A stretch of 15,490 nt of DNA from an uncultured Bacilli bacterium (lineage in GTDB: Bacteria > Bacillota_I > Bacilli_A > RF39 > UBA660). Within the stretch, counting starts at the first letter, position 1; every line of letters starts with the position of its first letter. Positions 1 through 6,790 of the stretch are shown one piece after another. The notes beneath the pieces were generated by a model. The model was given only the letters and a program-made list of their open reading frames with translations, was not told where the DNA came from and did no database searches. The stretch lies in the NCBI GenBank assembly GCA_947632685.1, contig CANRQD010000020.1, positions 1 to 15,490 on the forward strand, given 5' to 3'. The translations under genes and the position numbers were made by a program.

Positions 1-1317
1 GCCATTATTATGATTTATTATTATATATTTACCATTATCATATTTATAAGCTACTTTTACTACTGTTCCTGATTGCGCTGCAAATATGTTTGAACCATAT
101 CCACATCCAGCTATATCTGTTCCATCATGTAAGGCTCCCCAACGATATCCAAATGGTGATGAAATTGATGAACAAGTTGCTGGCCATCCCCATTCACCTT
201 TTGTTGCAACTGCTTCTCCGTACCCTGATACATTTGGACCACCAATTGATGATGGATCACGTCCACCTTTAACTACAATTTCTTTCACTGGAGCAGATAA
301 TTCTTCAGAAGATATTGTTACTACATTTGTTGTTTCTCCATTTACCTTCTGAATTTTTTGAGTAACTCTTTTTTTACCCTTTACTCCTGCTTGTTCCACA
401 ACACTATAATTTCTTGATTTTGATGCATCATATTTAGTTTCTGTTTCATAATTAACATCTTCATCCTGGACAACATGATCTTCCTCTACTAAATCAAATT
501 GAGGATGTAATATACCAATAGTTACTTGTTGACCTTCAAACAATAGACTATTTTTATCTTTAAATCCTGTATTAGCTATTAAAAATTCTTCTGTTGATAT
601 TTTATTATTAAAAGCAACATCTTCAATTGTATCTCCTGCTTTAACAGTATACTTTTGTTGTTCATCTGTTGTTCCAAATAATAATATTTTACTTACGTCT
701 TCTGATGTTTCATATATTTCTTTATCAACAGGTACTTTGTTTTCTTTAATACTTATTTTATTTTTGATATATAAATTTTCTATAATAGATCCTGTTTCTT
801 TTATTTCTTTTTGTGTATTATGTTCATAATCACTATATTTTTCTTTTGTTATAAATGATTGTACTGTTTTAGTAACTGCATCTTTAAATATATTCTCATC
901 TAATACATATATATTTAAGTCTTTTGCTTTTATTGTTTTACCTTCACTATTAGTCTTTTTTAATCCTTTTATTGTTATTGTATAGCCATCAATTGTAAAT
1001 GGAGATATATTCTCTATTTTTTTATAGATATTTTCTACAGATGTTAATTTTTTATTATAAGTTAGCTCTTTTGTTATATCTAATTCATCAGGAGCATATA
1101 CTTTTTTTACATTATATTTTTCTTTTATGTGTTGTTGTTTTTTATCGATATAATTTTCTAATTCTTCTTTACTACTTATTAACCCCAAAGATTTACCTTT
1201 TAAATAAACTCTATAAACTTCTTTAGGCTCTTTTATAACTTTTAAATCCTCTATATTTATTAGCAAAAAGCTTATAATTCCTGCGATTAAAACATATATA
1301 AACGTTTTAATATTCAT
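1..1317 (-). CDS. LysM-G5-M23 cell-wall metallopeptidase, 3' end outside window
   Basis: This is a 439-codon open frame that runs off the left edge, starting at ATG 1315-1317 after an AAGGAG site. An N-terminal hydrophobic segment (about residues 5-22) should act as a membrane anchor or signal. A LysM-like domain follows at about 220-265 (KYTVKAGDTIEDVA), then a G5-type domain at about 287-353 (RVTQKIQKVNGE, ending KEIVVKGG), then the beginning of an M23/LytM peptidase domain. The first zinc-binding motif, HxxxD, is visible at H397 and D401 (ALHDGTDIAG). The second motif (HxH) would lie beyond the edge, so activity cannot be confirmed. C382 and C405 flank the motif and could form a disulfide. 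The expected role is cleavage of peptidoglycan cross-bridges outside the membrane. The gene overlaps the end of dnaB by 11 bases, so it belongs to that operon. The family is clear; the exact substrate is not. Confidence 0.9.
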   Translation of the reverse strand, partial: MNIKTFIYVLIAGIISFLLINIEDLKVIKEPKEVYRVYLKGKSLGLISSKEELENYIDKKQQHIKEKYNVKKVYAPDELDITKELTYNKKLTSVENIYKKIENISPFTIDGYTITIKGLKKTNSEGKTIKAKDLNIYVLDENIFKDAVTKTVQSFITKEKYSDYEHNTQKEIKETGSIIENLYIKNKISIKENKVPVDKEIYETSEDVSKILLFGTTDEQQKYTVKAGDTIEDVAFNNKISTEEFLIANTGFKDKNSLLFEGQQVTIGILHPQFDLVEEDHVVQDEDVNYETETKYDASKSRNYSVVEQAGVKGKKRVTQKIQKVNGETTNVVTISSEELSAPVKEIVVKGGRDPSSIGGPNVSGYGEAVATKGEWGWPATCSSISSPFGYRWGALHDGTDIAGCGYGSNIFAAQSGTVVKVAYKYDNGKYIIINHNNG

Positions 1318-2668
1318 TTTTCTCAACTCCTTGCTCATCTTTTCTTAAACTTAAAAATGTTGATGTATTCTTTTTAAATAATAGTTCAATAGTAGCAGTT
1401 GGACCATTACGATGCTTACCTATTATCAATTCACTTATACTTGAATCATCATCTCTTCTTGCTTCTTTATTATAATAATCATCACGATATAAAAATGATA
1501 CTATATCTGCATCTTGTTCTATAGATCCTGATTCACGTAAATCACTCATGATTGGTCTTTTATCTTCTCTTGATTCTACTCCACGAGAAAGTTGGGCTAA
1601 TGCAATTACTGGAACATGTAATTCCATCGCTAAAGTTTTTAGACTTCTTGATATATCAGAAACCTCTTGTTGTCTATTAGCGCCATAATTTTTTCCACCT
1701 GATATTAATTGAAGATAATCTATTATTACTATACTTAATCCTTTATCACTACTTGCAAGACGACGACATTTGGCTCTTATTTCTCCTATTGTAATACCTG
1801 GTGTATCATCTATAAAAAGATTAGTATCAGAAAGTTGAGCACTTGCTTCATTTACTCTTTTCCAATCTTGATTTAATAAGTTTCCTGTTCTCAATTTGTA
1901 ACCTTCTATTTGTCCTAATGATGACAAAATTCTTAGTGCTAATTGTTCTGCTCCCATTTCTAAGTTAAATAGAGCAACTGATTTTGAAGTATTCATAGCT
2001 ATATGAGTAGCCATATTTAATGCAAAGGCAGTTTTTCCCATAGCAGGACGTGCAGCTATTATTATAAATTCATTTTCATGAAGACCTGCTGTTAATTTAT
2101 CAAAATCATACCAACCTGTGGCAATTCCTGTTATTTCTCCTTTTGATTCTGCTAATTTTTCTAAATCTTTTTCTGTTTTTGCTAATACTTCTTTTATTGA
2201 TTTAAATTCACTAGATTTTCTATTCTTTACTATATTTAAAATTTTCTTTTCAGCTTCATCTAGTGTTTCATTTACATTTTCATTACTATTATATCCATCA
2301 CTTGCAATATCTGTAGCTGTCTGTATTAATCTTCTAAGTATAGCTGTATCTTCTACATTTTTAATATAATAATCTATATTAGAAGCAGTAGGTACAAAAT
2401 TTAATATTTCAGTTAAGTATTCTACTCCTCCTACTTCATTTAAAAGATTTTTATTTTTTAAATCACTTGTTACTGTTGTTAAGTCTATTGGTATTTTTTT
2501 ATCCATTAGAGATGATAAAGACGAAAATATCTTTGCATTTTTTTCACTATAAAAAGAATCGTCTGATAATGTTTCACAAGCTTTCTGTAAAGCATATTTT
2601 GAAAGAAAACATGCTCCTAATACTGATTCTTCAGCTTCTAAATTACTTGGTAATGTCCTTGTTGACAT
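1307..2668 (-). CDS. dnaB: Replicative DNA helicase DnaB (DnaC in Bacillus naming)
   Basis: This is the hexameric ATP-driven 5'-3' helicase that unwinds DNA at the fork and contacts primase. At 453 residues it has normal family length. The N-terminal helical domain covers about 1-105 (opening LPSNLEAEESVLGA), a linker runs to about 180, and the RecA-like ATPase domain follows. Walker A is ARPAMGKT at about 206-213, Walker B is IVIIDYLQL at about 313-321, and the conserved QLSRGVESR and DLRESGSIEQDADIV blocks lie at 359-390. No intein interrupts the Walker region. The start is an ATG preceded by AGGTGA, only 10 bases after the rplI stop, and the 3' end overlaps the M23 peptidase gene. The rplI-dnaB pairing is the standard Bacillota order. 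Confidence 0.98.
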   Translation of the reverse strand: MSTRTLPSNLEAEESVLGACFLSKYALQKACETLSDDSFYSEKNAKIFSSLSSLMDKKIPIDLTTVTSDLKNKNLLNEVGGVEYLTEILNFVPTASNIDYYIKNVEDTAILRRLIQTATDIASDGYNSNENVNETLDEAEKKILNIVKNRKSSEFKSIKEVLAKTEKDLEKLAESKGEITGIATGWYDFDKLTAGLHENEFIIIAARPAMGKTAFALNMATHIAMNTSKSVALFNLEMGAEQLALRILSSLGQIEGYKLRTGNLLNQDWKRVNEASAQLSDTNLFIDDTPGITIGEIRAKCRRLASSDKGLSIVIIDYLQLISGGKNYGANRQQEVSDISRSLKTLAMELHVPVIALAQLSRGVESREDKRPIMSDLRESGSIEQDADIVSFLYRDDYYNKEARRDDDSSISELIIGKHRNGPTATIELLFKKNTSTFLSLRKDEQGVEKNEY

Positions 2669-2678
2669 ATTATCACCT

Positions 2679-3119
2679 CTATTTTACTACATGAATTTTT
2701 ACTATTGCAGATATATTATTATATAAATTAATTTTTACATTATGATAACCTAATGATGTTATTACAGATTGTAAGTCAATCTGTTTCTTATCTATTTTAT
2801 ATCCTTGTTTTTCTAATTCTTCTTTTATTTGTTTTGGACTAATACTTCCAAAAACTTTATCATCTTTTCCTGTTTTTACTTTAAATTCTAATTCTTCTTT
2901 TTCTAATTTTTCTTTTATTTTATTTGCTTCAATTTTATTTTGTTCATTTGTTTTTTCTTCTCGTGCCTTTTCGTGTTGAAGATCATTCATATTTTTTTCA
3001 TTAACAGGAATAGCATATCCATTCTTTATTAAAAAATTTTTTGCATAACCATCTGCTACTTGTTTTATATCTCCTTTTTTTCCTTGCTTTCTTAAATCCT
3101 TAATAAAGATTACTTGCAT
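2679..3119 (-). CDS. rplI: 50S ribosomal protein L9
   Basis: L9 binds 23S rRNA near the base of the L1 stalk. The N-terminal RNA-binding domain is clear (MQVIFIKDLRKQGKKGD, then VADGYAKNFLIKNGYA), followed by a long charged connecting helix (about 50-80) and the C-terminal domain (FGSISPKQI, then SLGYHNVKINL). I chose ATG 3117-3119, giving 146 residues, because it gives the canonical L9 start and has GGTGAG upstream at good spacing. A GTG three codons earlier is in frame but has no site of its own and sits inside the end of the upstream gene. Only one base separates this ATG from the stop of the DHH gene (TAAAATG), which suggests translational coupling. dnaB follows after 10 bases. Confidence 0.97.
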   Translation of the reverse strand: MQVIFIKDLRKQGKKGDIKQVADGYAKNFLIKNGYAIPVNEKNMNDLQHEKAREEKTNEQNKIEANKIKEKLEKEELEFKVKTGKDDKVFGSISPKQIKEELEKQGYKIDKKQIDLQSVITSLGYHNVKINLYNNISAIVKIHVVK

Positions 3120-3120
3120 T

Positions 3121-4110
3121 TTACTCACCTTCTTGTTTTTTAATTTCTTTTTTGAGTATATCTTCTACTTTACTAATGCTTTTATTTTCAAATTTTGCAG
3201 CGCCATTATAGTCATCTCCGCCACCACCTATATTGCTTAATATAGATTCGATGTCATAATTACCTAAACTTCTTCCACTTACACCTACAGTTGTTTTTCC
3301 AATTTTACCAACTACAAATGAAGCTTCTATATCATTAAAGAATAATAAAGTATCTGCTATTTTAGCTAAATCTTCTCTTCTATATATTGTATATGGAGAT
3401 GCTTTTGTAAATGCAATTTTATCATTTATAATTTCTATTCTACTTAATAATTTTTGTCTTTCTGAATATTCAAGTAAATCTTGTTTTAATAGATATTGAA
3501 CTTTTTTTGCTGATGCACCTAATGATGCTAGATAATATGCTGTATAATATGTGTTTGCTGTTGTTTTTAACATAAAGTTATTTGTATCTAAAACTATACC
3601 TGATAGTAATATAGTAGCATAATATGAATCTATTTCTGCATCACTTGTTTCTAATAAATTAGCAACCATTTCACAAGTACTTGATGCAGCCTCATCTAAT
3701 ATTATAAATGCATCTTTAATACTTGTTTTTCCTAATAAATGATGATCTATTATTACTTTATTTTTAATTAATTTTAAAACATTTTCACTTTGAACTAAAT
3801 CTTTCTTTGTTGTATCTAATATCAATAATAAATTTTTTGATTCTTTTTTATGAAGATTTTTTTCTACTTCACTACCTTTTATTATGTTTAAACATCCTTC
3901 TAATTCTTTTAAGATTTTTTCAACACCTAATTCATGTTTAGTATCATCTATTACTAAAAAACAATTTTTCTTTTTATTTTTTAGTATAATATACATACCA
4001 ATTGAGCTTCCTAGCGCATCTAAATCTAAATCTTTATGTGCCATAATAAATATATTTTTAGCTTTTTTTAATTTTTTATTTAATTTCTTTTTCTTTTCTA
4101 TTATTACCAT
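3121..4110 (-). CDS. Stand-alone DHH/DHHA1 phosphodiesterase at the gdpP position
   Basis: At 329 residues this has the catalytic half of GdpP/YybT-type cyclic-di-AMP phosphodiesterases but none of the transmembrane, PAS or GGDEF parts (full GdpP is about 650 residues). The DHH metal site looks complete: H25, D29 and D31 in AHKDLDLDALGSS, D99 in LILDTT, DHH at 122-124, and D175 in VLDTNNF. The DHHA1 domain ends with a glycine run at 295-298, but the next residue is D299 where the family usually has His (GGGH). It may hydrolyse c-di-AMP, pApA or nanoRNA; size resembles Pde2/DhhP/NrnA, while position directly before rplI is that of gdpP. It is predicted cytoplasmic. It starts at an ATG with AGGAGG, has its own promoter at 4142-4170, and leads an operon with rplI and dnaB. 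The family is certain; the substrate is inferred. Confidence 0.88.
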   Translation of the reverse strand: MVIIEKKKKLNKKLKKAKNIFIMAHKDLDLDALGSSIGMYIILKNKKKNCFLVIDDTKHELGVEKILKELEGCLNIIKGSEVEKNLHKKESKNLLLILDTTKKDLVQSENVLKLIKNKVIIDHHLLGKTSIKDAFIILDEAASSTCEMVANLLETSDAEIDSYYATILLSGIVLDTNNFMLKTTANTYYTAYYLASLGASAKKVQYLLKQDLLEYSERQKLLSRIEIINDKIAFTKASPYTIYRREDLAKIADTLLFFNDIEASFVVGKIGKTTVGVSGRSLGNYDIESILSNIGGGGDDYNGAAKFENKSISKVEDILKKEIKKQEGE

Positions 4111-4141
4111 AACTTCCTCCTAGATACTTTTCTCCATAGTA

Positions 4142-4170
4142 ATTATATAATATTTTAAAGGTTTTGTCGA
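4142..4170 (-). promoter_or_regulatory. Sigma-A type promoter for the DHH-rplI-dnaB-M23 operon
   Basis: On the minus strand a -35 TCGACA (4165-4170) is separated by exactly 17 bases from a perfect -10 TATAAT (4142-4147). It lies just after the terminator of the upstream lipoprotein gene and about 30 bases before the DHH start codon, where the operon needs a promoter. Confidence 0.75.
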
Positions 4171-4180
4171 TACTAGATAT

Positions 4181-4207
4181 AATAAAAGAGATTGAAATTT
4201 CAATCCC
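4181..4207 (-). terminator. Rho-independent terminator after the lipoprotein gene
   Basis: On the minus strand the stem GGGATTGA / TCAATCTC (8 pairs, one G-U) closes an AATT loop and is followed by TTTTATT. It begins directly after the TAG stop of the lipoprotein gene and separates it from the DHH operon. Confidence 0.75.
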
Positions 4208-5035
4208 CTATTTTTTTACTTTTTCTTTTGCACTACTATTTTCTATTTCTTCAAATGTTCCATCTGGATTATATTTATAATACTTAGATTCTCCATTTTC
4301 TATCGTTTCTACTGTATCACATACTCTTATATATATATCATCTTCTTTATTAATACCTGCATCTACACCTCTTGGTTCTAAATCTTTTGGTCCTTGAATT
4401 AGTAATCCATATACAATTGAGATTTTATTAGCAAATACACCTTTTTCTAAATAATCTGATTCAGTATATCTTTGCTCTGTTACTGAACCACTAGTTGTTC
4501 CATTTATACCATATACTGTACCTTGGATAAACGATTCATTTTGTCCTTCGATTGCATTTAAACTTATAAAGGTTTTATCATCTGATATTGGAAAACCCAT
4601 TAATTGGGAAGTATGTATTCTATCATCCATACTATCTTGTTTTATTCCATCCATTGCAGCCTTGGTTGATACTATAGAAGTATCCATATGAATATTATCT
4701 ATCCATACTTTTGTATCTTTATCTAGACCTATAGTATTAATTGTTAGCATTATTTTTTTATCTGAAGTTATTTTCCATTTATTATCTGCTAATGACATAC
4801 AATTAAATTTTACTTGTAATTTAAAATCTTCACCTGGTACTTCTATTTCCTTTGTAACTCCTGATAATATATCATTTTCTGAATTAAAATCAATCATTTC
4901 TATTGAATCAATATTCGTTCCAATTTCTTCTTCACAACCACTTAACATTAATGATAAAGCTGTTGTAAAAGCTAATAATTTAAAATTTTTCTTGAGTGTT
5001 TTTGTAACATTATCTTTATCTACTTTTATTTTCAT
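4208..5035 (-). CDS. Predicted lipoprotein of unknown function
   Basis: This 275-residue protein starts with a basic region (KKNFK), a hydrophobic stretch and a good lipobox (LMLSGC, C34), so it should be exported and lipid-anchored on the outer face of the membrane. The mature part begins acidic (CEEEIG) and alternates polar and beta-prone segments, with recognisable stretches SQLMGFPISDDKTF and YTESDYLEKGVFANKI; it ends in a charged lysine-rich tail. I see no catalytic motif and cannot assign a family. The start ATG follows a strong purine-rich site (GGAGGGGAGG). It is bounded on both sides by terminators, so it appears to be a single-gene unit inserted between rpsR and the DHH operon, where B. 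subtilis has other genes. Export is well supported; the function is unknown. Confidence 0.85.
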   Translation of the reverse strand: MKIKVDKDNVTKTLKKNFKLLAFTTALSLMLSGCEEEIGTNIDSIEMIDFNSENDILSGVTKEIEVPGEDFKLQVKFNCMSLADNKWKITSDKKIMLTINTIGLDKDTKVWIDNIHMDTSIVSTKAAMDGIKQDSMDDRIHTSQLMGFPISDDKTFISLNAIEGQNESFIQGTVYGINGTTSGSVTEQRYTESDYLEKGVFANKISIVYGLLIQGPKDLEPRGVDAGINKEDDIYIRVCDTVETIENGESKYYKYNPDGTFEEIENSSAKEKVKK

Positions 5036-5083
5036 ATTTTAACCTCCCCTCCGTGAAATGAAATAATATATCTTATGATATAA

Positions 5084-5089
5084 ATTATA
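5084..5089 (-). promoter_or_regulatory. Possible -10 element for the lipoprotein gene
   Basis: A perfect TATAAT on the minus strand lies between the rpsR terminator and the lipoprotein start. There is no convincing -35 at 16-18 bases, because that position falls in the terminator hairpin, so this is tentative. A promoter is expected here from the layout. Confidence 0.3.
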
Positions 5090-5096
5090 TAAGTTT

Positions 5097-5124
5097 AAAA
5101 AAAATCGATATAAAAATTTATATC
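5097..5124 (-). terminator. Rho-independent terminator of the rpsF-ssb-rpsR operon
   Basis: On the minus strand the inverted repeat GATATAA / TTATATC forms a hairpin with a 4-base loop two bases after the rpsR stop codon. It is followed by GA and then eight T residues. The stem is AT-only apart from its closing pair, but the T-tract is strong. Confidence 0.75.
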
Positions 5125-5126
5125 AA

Positions 5127-5342
5127 TTATCTTGTATAAGGTAAATATGCAACTGAACGTGCTCTTTTTATTTCTCTTGCAATATGTCTTTGATGACGTG
5201 CACAAGTTCCTGTTACTCTTCTTGGTAATATTTTACCTTTTTCATTTACATATCTTTTTAATGTTTCTGGATCTTTATAACTTATAGTTTTGCCAGTACA
5301 CATTGCACATACTTTTCTTTTTTTTCCATAAAAACCTGCCAT
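5127..5342 (-). CDS. rpsR: 30S ribosomal protein S18
   Basis: S18 is a small basic protein of 71 residues that binds the 30S platform as a heterodimer with S6. The family signature is clear ([17 protein letters not shown], then [12 protein letters not shown]). C12, C15, C47 and H50 form a CxxC...CxxH arrangement, so this looks like the zinc-ribbon (C+) form of S18. The start ATG follows GGGAG. It is the last gene of the rpsF-ssb-rpsR operon, 16 bases after ssb, and a terminator follows at once. Confidence 0.97.
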   Translation of the reverse strand: MAGFYGKKRKVCAMCTGKTISYKDPETLKRYVNEKGKILPRRVTGTCARHQRHIAREIKRARSVAYLPYTR

Positions 5343-5358
5343 GTTTTATCTCCCTTCT

Positions 5359-5832
5359 TTAAAATGGTAACTCATCATCACTTATTTCTATACTTGATCC
5401 AAAATCTGCGAAAGGATTACTATCAACATCAGTTCCTTTTGTGTCAGGAGCTTTATCAAAATCATATGGAGTTGGGCCTTCATTAGAAGGTTCTGAAGCA
5501 TTAGCTGTATTTGAGGATTTACTTCCTAAAAATTCTACATTGTCTGCTACTACTTCTGTAATATATCTCTTGTTTCCATCTTTATCATCATATGAACGAG
5601 TTTGAATACGTCCATCTACTGCAACTTGACTTCCTTGTTGAATATAATTCTTTACATTTTCTGCTTGTTTTCTCCATACAACTATATTTATAAAGTCAGC
5701 TTCTCTTTCACCGGCTTGATTTGTAAAATTTCTATTTACTGCAAGTGTAAATGATGCTACTGGAGTATTACTACCTGTATATCTTAATTCTGGATCTCTT
5801 GTTAATCTACCTATTAAAAATACTTTATTCAT
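5359..5832 (-). CDS. ssb: Single-stranded DNA-binding protein SSB
   Basis: This protein coats single-stranded DNA during replication, recombination and repair, and recruits partners through its C-terminal tip. It has 157 residues. The OB-fold covers about 1-105 (opening MNKVFLIGRLTRDPELRYT, with ADFINIVVWRKQAENV and the VDGRIQTRSYDDKDG strand). A flexible linker rich in Ser, Asn, Pro and acidic residues follows, ending in the classical acidic tip DDELPF. It lies between rpsF and rpsR in the standard Bacillota arrangement, 15 bases after rpsF, with a GAGG site before its ATG. Confidence 0.98.
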   Translation of the reverse strand: MNKVFLIGRLTRDPELRYTGSNTPVASFTLAVNRNFTNQAGEREADFINIVVWRKQAENVKNYIQQGSQVAVDGRIQTRSYDDKDGNKRYITEVVADNVEFLGSKSSNTANASEPSNEGPTPYDFDKAPDTKGTDVDSNPFADFGSSIEISDDELPF

Positions 5833-5847
5833 TTAAATACCTCTTTC

Positions 5848-6135
5848 TTAATCTTCAACTCTTACAACTAAGTGACGAATTACATTTTCATTAATTTTTA
5901 CTACACGATTAAATTCTTCTATTGCAGCTGAATCTGCATCTACTACATAGAAAAAGTAATATCCTGTTTTATATTTTTGAATTTCATAAGCTAAATCTCT
6001 TTGACCAATAGCTTTTTCTTCTACTACTTTAGCTTTCTTATCTGTTAATACCTTCTTCATAGCATCAGCAGTCTTTTTGATTTCTGCTTCCTCCATATCT
6101 GGTTTAACGATAAAAGTAATTTCATACTTATTCAT
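5848..6135 (-). CDS. rpsF: 30S ribosomal protein S6
   Basis: S6 has 95 residues, the usual length, and pairs with S18 on the 30S platform. Recognisable blocks are YEITFIVKPDMEEAEI at the N terminus, GQRDLAYEIQKYKTGYYF in the centre, and EFNRVVKINENVIRHLVVRVED at the end (residues about 74-95). The start ATG is preceded by AAAGGAGGTG, a near-perfect ribosome binding site. It is the first gene of an operon with ssb and rpsR, with a promoter at 6207-6235 and a structured leader. Confidence 0.98.
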   Translation of the reverse strand: MNKYEITFIVKPDMEEAEIKKTADAMKKVLTDKKAKVVEEKAIGQRDLAYEIQKYKTGYYFFYVVDADSAAIEEFNRVVKINENVIRHLVVRVED

Positions 6136-6160
6136 TATTCCACCTCCTTTTGGACATATG

Positions 6161-6200
6161 ACTCATATAAATTTATGAGTAAGGAGTATTTTAAATACTC
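6161..6200 (-). promoter_or_regulatory. Two adjacent hairpins in the rpsF leader
   Basis: Two inverted repeats lie between promoter and start codon: stem 6184-6190/6194-6200 (GAGTATT/AATACTC, 3-base loop) and stem 6161-6167/6174-6180 (ACTCATA/TATGAGT, 6-base loop). With the -10 at 6207-6212, transcription should start near 6200, so the first hairpin would form the very 5' end of the mRNA. The rpsF-rpsR operon is known in several bacteria to be controlled by S6:S18 binding its own leader, but the conserved CCG triplet of that motif is absent here. The role is therefore open; neither hairpin has a T-tract, so they are not ordinary terminators. Confidence 0.5.
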
Positions 6201-6206
6201 GTATGT

Positions 6207-6235
6207 ATTATATCAAATGTTTTATATTTTGTAAA
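6207..6235 (-). promoter_or_regulatory. Sigma-A type promoter for rpsF-ssb-rpsR
   Basis: On the minus strand -35 TTTACA (6230-6235), a 17-base spacer and a perfect -10 TATAAT (6207-6212) preceded by TGA, giving an extended -10. It starts 8 bases after the stop of the upstream lipoprotein gene. Confidence 0.8.
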
Positions 6236-6243
6236 TTTTTTTC

Positions 6244-6777
6244 TTATTTTTTTATTAATTGCTTATTTTGCTTATTTTTATTTTCTTGATACTCTACTTT
6301 AAATTCATCTATATATTTTCTTATATCTTCTATTGTATATTCATTTTTTTGATATTTATGCTCTATTAAAAAATTTTCTACTTTAAATTCTTCAAATGAT
6401 TCAAGACCATAATCTTTTTCAGAATAATTATCACTTATGAAAAGTATTCTTTGATTCGTTTCTATATCGTAATAATCTTTGGAAATATTATATTTTCCAT
6501 TACTATTTACATCTTCTTCGGCCATATATATTTGTATATTGTTATTTGGATAATGAAAAACTAAAAATTTATATTCAATTAAATTATTATAAGAAATTGT
6601 ATCTGATACTTCTATTTGTCCATTATCACCTGTATTATATGAAAAATCACTCTCACAACCTATTAATGTATATATTCCTAGTCCTGCAACTAGAGAAGTA
6701 GATATTCCTAATCCTGTAACTAGAGAATATACTAGTAATTTGTTTCTTTGTTTTAATAATGATTCTTTAGTATCCAT
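6244..6777 (-). CDS. Small predicted lipoprotein or membrane-anchored protein, unknown function
   Basis: I chose ATG 6775-6777 (177 residues) because AAAGGAG lies 8 bases upstream; the longer frame to 6825 would start inside ychF without a site. A basic N terminus (KQRNK) precedes a long hydrophobic segment (about 16-39) and a lipobox-like LIGC with C41. The hydrophobic part contains a tandem 10-residue repeat. The exported part is acidic and rich in Asn, Tyr and Glu, and ends in a Lys/Asn tail. I recognise no domain. It follows ychF by 13 bases and is probably cotranscribed with it; there is no terminator between it and the rpsF promoter, so read-through is possible. Export is likely; whether it is lipidated or kept as a transmembrane anchor is uncertain. 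Confidence 0.75.
   Translation of the reverse strand: MDTKESLLKQRNKLLVYSLVTGLGISTSLVAGLGIYTLIGCESDFSYNTGDNGQIEVSDTISYNNLIEYKFLVFHYPNNNIQIYMAEEDVNSNGKYNISKDYYDIETNQRILFISDNYSEKDYGLESFEEFKVENFLIEHKYQKNEYTIEDIRKYIDEFKVEYQENKNKQNKQLIKK
6670..6729 (-). repeat. 30-bp tandem duplication inside the lipoprotein signal region
   Basis: Positions 6672-6697 and 6702-6727 are the same 26 bases with two substitutions, in a 30-base period. Translated, this gives two consecutive 10-residue units, YSLVTGLGIS and TSLVAGLGIY, that make up most of the hydrophobic core of the signal sequence. Confidence 0.85.
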
Positions 6778-6790
6778 ATAAATATCTCCT

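Noticed and set aside
86..352. 88-residue plus-strand open frame
   Set aside because: It lies antisense to the M23 peptidase domain, which has clear family motifs in the other strand, and has no ribosome binding site of its own.
4111..4207. Remnants of the missing GdpP N-terminal domains upstream of the DHH gene
   Set aside because: The gap is only 97 bases and is filled by a ribosome site, a good promoter and the upstream terminator; no coding remnant is visible.
6161..6200. rpsF leader hairpins as terminators for the upstream lipoprotein gene
   Set aside because: They lie downstream of the rpsF promoter and no T-tract follows either stem on the minus strand.
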